Assembly (NCBI GenBank): GCA_024680695.1 | Contig: JAILBW010000096.1 | Coordinates: forward strand, 1-32,100 | DNA from: Bacteroidaceae bacterium | Lineage (GTDB): Bacteria > Bacteroidota > Bacteroidia > Bacteroidales > Bacteroidaceae | Reading direction: 5' to 3' | Length of the DNA: 32,100 nucleotides | Shown here: positions 31,791 to 32,100 of the stretch, in pieces | Position numbering within the stretch: the first letter of the stretch is position 1 | Layout of the letters: each line of letters opens with the position of its first letter | Position numbers and translations under genes: made by a program | The notes under the pieces: generated by a model | Databases searched by the model: none | The model's input: the letters and a program-made list of their open reading frames with translations, nothing else | Told to the model about the DNA's origin: nothing

Positions 31791-31896
31791 TTTGCAAAAT
31801 GCAAAATGCAAAATTTGAAACCTACGGGTAAGCGAGAGGGAAGTGAAGCTCGCTTCGACTTTCCCGAGCGGAAGCTGGCTCGACGATAGTCAAATC
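31791..31896 (+). repeat. Modular repeat at the right edge (site D)
   Basis: Contains a (TGCAAAA)n run (31791-31814), GGGTAAGCGAGAG (31826-31838), a stem-loop (31838-31864), CCGAGCGGAAG (31864-31874) and GATAGTCAAAT (31885-31895). These are the building blocks of site B in a changed order: here the (TGCAAAA)n run comes first. No 22-bp array is present in the visible part. Confidence 0.82.
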
Positions 31897-31897
31897 G

Positions 31898-31996
31898 TTA
31901 CATTTTCACAGATTCCTGAAAAAAGCTGACACTTTCTTTCGCCGACAGAGAGAGCTTTTCCACGTTGCGTGACAATTGGGACAAAGGACAGTCCAT
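31898..31996 (-). CDS. Tiny open frame, 32 residues, doubtful
   Basis: From the ATG at 31996 the minus strand reads 32 residues beginning MDCPLSQLSRNVEKLSLSAK and ending ESVKM, with a TAA at 31898-31900. It lies directly beside the site D repeat module and has no recognisable promoter. I have a vague recollection of similar short frames in Prevotella genomes, which would suggest either a small conserved protein or one more dispersed repeat that happens to be open. I cannot decide between these. Confidence 0.25.
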   Translation of the reverse strand: MDCPLSQLSRNVEKLSLSAKESVSFFQESVKM

Positions 31997-32038
31997 TTTT
32001 CTGCACCGTGGGCGGATTTCGCGGGGGAGGGTAGATGG

Positions 32039-32100
32039 TAAATAATTATATTACAATAAGTTAATATAATTATAGTTATATATATAGTAATATATATAAT
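32039..32100. other. Extremely AT-rich tract at the window edge
   Basis: The last 62 bases contain only about four G or C residues and have runs of alternating TA. This contrasts sharply with the rest of the window. It may be the regulatory region of the next gene or the border of an acquired segment; the rest lies outside the window. Confidence 0.7.

Overview
The window looks like chromosomal DNA of a Bacteroidota bacterium, order Bacteroidales, most likely Prevotellaceae (Prevotella or a close relative). The reasons are: promoters of the Bacteroidota type (TTTG, 19-20 bp, TAnnTTTG) ahead of several genes; many genes without a clear Shine-Dalgarno sequence; protein families typical of the group (C10 protease, FAS1 lipoprotein, MG2-type outer-surface proteins, an ECF sigma operon with a beta-barrel protein, secreted PepC); and intergenic repeats that I associate with Prevotella genomes. 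Genus is an inference. Base composition is moderately GC-rich by eye, except for a very AT-rich stretch at the right edge.

Layout. A 5'-truncated MG2-type surface protein (3-2546, +) opens the window, followed by a decayed reading frame (2569-2886). A minus-strand block follows: typA, an epimerase, a FAS1 lipoprotein, rpoN, a PAP2-like membrane protein and purE (2873-11042). A roughly 790-bp repeat-rich gap separates this block from rnr (11831-14050, +), which ends in a strong terminator. Next is a four-gene plus-strand operon: ECF sigma factor, membrane-anchored candidate anti-sigma protein, small exported protein and outer-membrane barrel (14192-16503). A convergent intergenic region (16504-17010) holds a large palindromic repeat composite. 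A minus-strand operon follows with a NahK-like sugar kinase, nhaA and a secreted GH71/GH99-like glycosidase (17011-21565), then a C10 protease, a membrane protein and a secreted esterase (21682-24532). After a 700-bp divergent gap come pepC, rbfA, a LolC/FtsX-like permease, an FdtA-like sugar ketoisomerase and a full-length MG2-type protein (25236-31673, +), which is a paralogue of the first gene. The edge holds a terminator, another repeat module, a tiny reading frame and AT-rich DNA.

Gene roles. Housekeeping functions (purine synthesis, RNA decay, ribosome maturation, translation GTPase, sigma-54) are interleaved with envelope and nutrient functions (two MG2 proteins, FAS1 lipoprotein, glycosidase, proteases, esterase, Na+/H+ antiporter). 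The sugar kinase, antiporter and glycosidase share one strong promoter and very short gaps, so they may form a small glycan-use unit.

The most unusual content is non-coding. Three intergenic sites each carry four units of a repeat with an exact 22-bp period, and all twelve units share YYGCTTGCTG. One array fills the gap before rpoN and reaches its start codon. Around two of these arrays, and at the right edge, lie (TGCAAAA)n arrays and a stem-loop module whose copies show compensatory base-pair changes. Together they look like a modular family of intergenic elements of unknown function. No transposase, integrase, CRISPR array, tRNA or rRNA was seen.
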